DNA of 64,000 bases from positions 1 to 64,000 of the forward strand of contig JAZKDP010000005.1 of the NCBI GenBank assembly GCA_040387515.1, read 5' to 3'. Both the position numbers and the translations under genes were made by a program. Below are positions 61,131-64,000 of the stretch, piece by piece (within the stretch, counting starts at the first letter, position 1; each line of letters opens with the position of its first letter). The notes under the pieces are model-generated. The model saw only the letters and a list, made by a program, of their open reading frames with translations. It did no database searches and was not told the origin of the DNA. Source of the DNA: Methylotenera_A sp040387515 (lineage in GTDB: Bacteria > Pseudomonadota > Gammaproteobacteria > Burkholderiales > Methylophilaceae).

Positions 61131-62237
61131 ATGCCTAATCAACCAAAAAACAGTCGCAAACAATCATCCGACACAAACATTGTGGCAGATAACCGCTGGT
61201 TAATTTTAAGTGCAGTTTTTCTGCTGATGTTGTACCTATTAGCGCCTGTGCTCACACCATTTTTAACCGCCGCGATTTTGGCTTATATGTGCGACCCTTT
61301 GGTTGATAGACTGAGCATATTAGGCTATAAGAAGTATCAATTTGGCCGCACAATTGCCACGGTTCTAGTCATGATGGGGCTTGTAGGCATTATTACGTTG
61401 CTACTATTGATTATTATTCCTTTATTGCAAAAAGAATCGCTGATCATTATTGAGCGATTGCCAAGTATGATTACTAGCATCCGTACCACCGCCGAACCAT
61501 GGCTGCAAAAATACTTTGGCATCAGTTTGGCGATTGACGGTAATCAGATTCAAGACGTGATTACCAAAAATTGGAAAACTGCCGGCAACATCTTGGGCGA
61601 TGTCATCAAGACTGCTGGCACTAACAGCATGGCGCTTATAGGCGTCATCGCTAATATTTTACTGTTACCAGTAGTATTGTTTTATCTATTGCGTGATTGG
61701 GATGAGTTAACTGCTGGCATCGGCAATTTAATTCCACGCCATATTATTGGCAAGACCACCGAAATTGCCCAAGAAATCGATCAAATGCTGGCTGAATTTT
61801 TGCGCGGCCAATTTACCGTGATGATTATCATGAGCGTATTTTATGCCGCCGGCTTGTGGTTAACGGGGCTTGATATGGCTTTACCCATCGGCATCATCGC
61901 AGGCTTATTGGGTTTTATACCCTATTTAGGTCCAGCGATTGGCTTGGGTTTAGCATTGTTAGTTGGCGTGCTGCATTTCACCAGCTTGGGGCAATTAATC
62001 CCGGTCTTGCTGGTATTTGGCATTGGCCAGCTCATAGAAAGTAATTTTATTACACCCAAATTGGTGGGCGACCGCATTGGCTTACATCCCGTTGTCGTGA
62101 TTTTTGCATTATTGGCTGGCGGACAATTATTCGGCTTTGCGGGCGTATTGCTCGCTTTGCCTGTCAGTGCGGCGATTGCAGTAGGTTTACGCCATACTAA
62201 AGATAGCTATTTAGATAGTGATGCTTATCTTAAATAG
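61131..62237 (+). CDS. AI-2E family transporter (PerM/YhhT type)
   Basis: This 368-residue integral membrane protein has seven or eight helices, the early LAPVLTPFLTAAILAYMCDPLVDRL, a central helical domain, and the C-terminal GFIPYLGPAIG and GQLIESNFITPKLVGDRIGLHP motifs typical of the family. Family members are linked to autoinducer-2 export or Na+/H+ antiport; the function here is open. It lies divergent from purM (purM-AI-2E-hda is a conserved order) and 55 bp before hda. Confidence 0.92.
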   Translation: MPNQPKNSRKQSSDTNIVADNRWLILSAVFLLMLYLLAPVLTPFLTAAILAYMCDPLVDRLSILGYKKYQFGRTIATVLVMMGLVGIITLLLLIIIPLLQKESLIIIERLPSMITSIRTTAEPWLQKYFGISLAIDGNQIQDVITKNWKTAGNILGDVIKTAGTNSMALIGVIANILLLPVVLFYLLRDWDELTAGIGNLIPRHIIGKTTEIAQEIDQMLAEFLRGQFTVMIIMSVFYAAGLWLTGLDMALPIGIIAGLLGFIPYLGPAIGLGLALLVGVLHFTSLGQLIPVLLVFGIGQLIESNFITPKLVGDRIGLHPVVVIFALLAGGQLFGFAGVLLALPVSAAIAVGLRHTKDSYLDSDAYLK

Positions 62238-62292
62238 CGGAACAAAACCGTTTAATCGCACTTTTTAACTGTATTTTTCGACCATACGCTGC

Positions 62293-62895
62293 ATGAAACA
62301 ACTTCTACTCGACATTAAGCCTGCCGCGCCACCCACTTTGCAAAACTTTGTGGTGGGACGCAATGCAGAAGCACTTGCCAGTTTAACAATGGCAGTTAAT
62401 GGCAACACACCACAATTTATTTATTTGTGGGGCGAATCTGGGTCAGGTAAGAGCCATTTGCTACAAGCATGCAATGCAATAGGCGCAAGCGTGGCAGACA
62501 ACGTGCAATTGCTGGATAGCGATGCGCAAATTGATTTATTTAACAGATACAATCAACATAAAGAAGCAGGGGAATTTATCATTACCGCAGGGCTGCACGC
62601 GCCTACACAAATGGGTTTACGTGCCGATTTAGCAACTCGTTTGGCTTGGGGTTTGGTGTACCAGTTACATCCCCTGAACGATATTGAAAAAGCGACTGCA
62701 CTTAAACAGCATGCATTTGAACGCGGCATGAAATTGCCTGATGAAGTGGTTGATTATTGCTTGCGTTATCTGCGCCGCGATTTGCCTACATTAATGGCAA
62801 CTTTAGACGCGCTGGACGAATGGTCGCTGACCATGCAAAAACCGATTACATTGCCAATGCTGCGCAAATTATTGCAATTGAATTTAGATTTGTGA
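62293..62895 (+). CDS. hda: Hda, DnaA regulatory inactivator
   Basis: Hda is a DnaA-related AAA+ protein that with the clamp stimulates DnaA-ATP hydrolysis and prevents over-initiation. The 200-residue protein begins MKQLLLDIKPAAPPTLQNF, where QLLLDI carries the clamp-binding motif. It has Walker A WGESGSGKSHLLQA, the sensor 1 segment with TAGLHAP and the C-terminal helical lid. It has no DNA-binding domain IV, which separates it from DnaA. Confidence 0.93.
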   Translation: MKQLLLDIKPAAPPTLQNFVVGRNAEALASLTMAVNGNTPQFIYLWGESGSGKSHLLQACNAIGASVADNVQLLDSDAQIDLFNRYNQHKEAGEFIITAGLHAPTQMGLRADLATRLAWGLVYQLHPLNDIEKATALKQHAFERGMKLPDEVVDYCLRYLRRDLPTLMATLDALDEWSLTMQKPITLPMLRKLLQLNLDL

Positions 62896-63020
62896 GTTTG
62901 GATTTACAGGCTTAGATTCAACAGACTTAAATATTAATCAATTCCAGAGTCGCAAGTTTTATATATGTAAGCTTTTGATATATAAATTCATCCAATTATT
63001 ACCTATTAAGATTAAAACTC

Positions 63021-64000
63021 ATGCTAAGAATCACCGAAATTAAATTGCCAATCGCCACATCCGCTGAAGAAGGCCATACAGATGCAGAAATCAGAGCGGC
63101 TGCGATTAAGAAATTAGCCATTAATGCAGCTGATTTAATCAGTTATAGCATCTTTAAACGGGGTACTGATGCACGTAAATCCAATGCGATATTGCTGGTT
63201 TATTCGCTGGATGTTGTGATTAATGGGGAGGCGAAAGTTTTAGCCAAGCATTCAAAAGACCCGCATGTAAAGCTAGCACCTGATACTAATTACAAAGCAG
63301 TAGGTAGCGCGCCGACTGATGTAAAAACGCGCCCGATTGTCATTGGCTTTGGTCCAGCAGGTATTTTTGCCGCACTTATTTTAGCGCAAGCAGGCTTTAA
63401 ACCGATTGTGTTAGAACGCGGTAAGGCTGTGAAAGAAAGAACCAAAGACACTTGGGATTTGTGGCGAAAAAGTACGCTAAACCCTGAGTCAAACGTGCAG
63501 TTTGGTGAAGGCGGTGCAGGGACTTTCTCAGATGGTAAATTGTGGAGCCAGATTAAAGACCCGAAACACTATGGCCGCAAAGTGCTGCAAGAGTTTGTAG
63601 CGTCTGGCGCACCAGCAGAGATTTTATATATCAGCCATCCGCATATTGGCACGTTTCGTTTGGTGAGCATGGTAGAAAATATGCGCAATAACATTATCGC
63701 GCTGGGCGGTGAAATTCGTTTCAATTCGCGTGTTGACGATATTGAGATAAAAGACAACGCTGTTCAAGGCGTGGTGCTAGCGAATGGCGAGCATATTGCC
63801 AGCAATCACGTTGTGTTGGCCGTTGGCCACAGCGCGCGTGACACTTTTGAAATGGTGCATCGAAAAGGTATTTTTGTAGAGGCCAAGCCATTCTCAATCG
63901 GTTTTCGCATTGAACATCCACAATCATTAATCGACAAAGCACGTTATGGCAGCAGCTATAGTGAAGACTTAATCAGTAAGCTAGGGGCGGCTGAATACAA
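63021..64000 (+). CDS. FAD-dependent oxidoreductase (partial, runs off the window)
   Basis: An open frame from ATG 63021 continues to the window end (326 codons seen). An N-terminal domain of about 95 residues (MLRITEIKLPIATSAEEGH) is followed by the FAD-binding PIVIGFGPAGIFAALILAQAGFKPIVLERG. QFGEGGAGTFSDGKLWSQIKD and GGEIRFNSRVDDIEI follow. This is the pattern of large uncharacterised FAD dehydrogenases. The C-terminus and function cannot be seen. The 125-bp gap after hda holds only an A/T-rich imperfect hairpin. Confidence 0.88.
   Translation, partial: MLRITEIKLPIATSAEEGHTDAEIRAAAIKKLAINAADLISYSIFKRGTDARKSNAILLVYSLDVVINGEAKVLAKHSKDPHVKLAPDTNYKAVGSAPTDVKTRPIVIGFGPAGIFAALILAQAGFKPIVLERGKAVKERTKDTWDLWRKSTLNPESNVQFGEGGAGTFSDGKLWSQIKDPKHYGRKVLQEFVASGAPAEILYISHPHIGTFRLVSMVENMRNNIIALGGEIRFNSRVDDIEIKDNAVQGVVLANGEHIASNHVVLAVGHSARDTFEMVHRKGIFVEAKPFSIGFRIEHPQSLIDKARYGSSYSEDLISKLGAAEY

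Noticed and set aside
62896..63020. A/T hairpin (TTTATATAT...ATATATAAA near 62960-62990) as hda terminator
   Set aside because: Nine A/T pairs with an 11-nt loop and no T-run are weak evidence in A/T-rich DNA.

Overview
The window looks like a chromosomal segment of an obligate or near-obligate methylotrophic betaproteobacterium of the Methylophilaceae type (Methylotenera-like). Two things point that way. First, the gene order is the familiar betaproteobacterial backbone: mlaFEDCB, ABC exporter, bolA-grxD-murA, his operon, HIT, tatABC, deg protease, petABC, sspAB. Second, a gene for 3-hexulose-6-phosphate synthase, the formaldehyde-fixing enzyme of the RuMP cycle, sits inside the histidine cluster. 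The DNA is A+T-rich by eye. I see no insertion sequence, prophage, integrase or CRISPR array; this is core chromosome.

Layout. 1-432: tRNA-Thr(UGU) and tRNA-Tyr(GUA) on the minus strand, in the order that normally leads into glyT-thrT-tuf beyond the left edge. 433-5355: sspB, sspA, the cytochrome bc1 operon petABC, and a Nif3-family gene. 5414-8443: a DegS-like protease on the plus strand, facing tatABC and a HIT protein. 8445-16425: histidine biosynthesis hisG-D-C, then hps, then hisB-H-A-F-I-E, all minus strand. hps has its own strong ribosome binding site and terminator. 16463-23539: murA, grxD, ibaG/bolA, a two-gene ABC-2 exporter and the mla phospholipid-transport operon. 23659-26258: a prepilin-like gene under a clear sigma-54 promoter, divergent from an orphan membrane histidine kinase. 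26393-30377: system II cytochrome c maturation (ResB and CcsB) plus cytochrome c4.

30477-38101: engB, a cupin, trmB, a MidA-type methyltransferase, a pteridine-reductase-like SDR, ttcA and topA. 38249-42947: a PBP7-type endopeptidase, a stand-alone gcvH, an unrecognised coiled-coil protein, holC and pepA. 43128-47574: lptF-lptG, then an RDD protein and the operon of an ECF sigma factor, a DUF3619 membrane protein and a DUF3106 protein. 47760-52714: a PP0621-type small protein, pilS-pilR, a Na+/Ca2+ exchanger and ampD. 52856-59875: a SulP permease, a GNAT acetyltransferase, a dicarboxylate symporter, an RsmB-like methyltransferase and two tandem DUF3108 genes. 59972-64000: purM, an AI-2E family permease, hda and the start of an FAD oxidoreductase that runs off the window.

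How the parts connect. TatABC can export the Rieske protein encoded next door; CcsB/ResB mature cytochrome c1 and c4; Mla, LptFG, MurA, PBP7 and AmpD serve the envelope; PilR (a sigma-54 activator at 49645) is the natural candidate activator of the sigma-54-promoted prepilin gene at 23659.

The most unusual objects are the Hps with a predicted C-terminal membrane anchor and an acidic Ala/Pro/Glu tail; the sigma-54 promoter on an isolated pilin-like gene; the orphan kinase beside it; the amphipathic coiled-coil protein downstream of holC; and the ECF sigma/DUF3619/DUF3106 operon.
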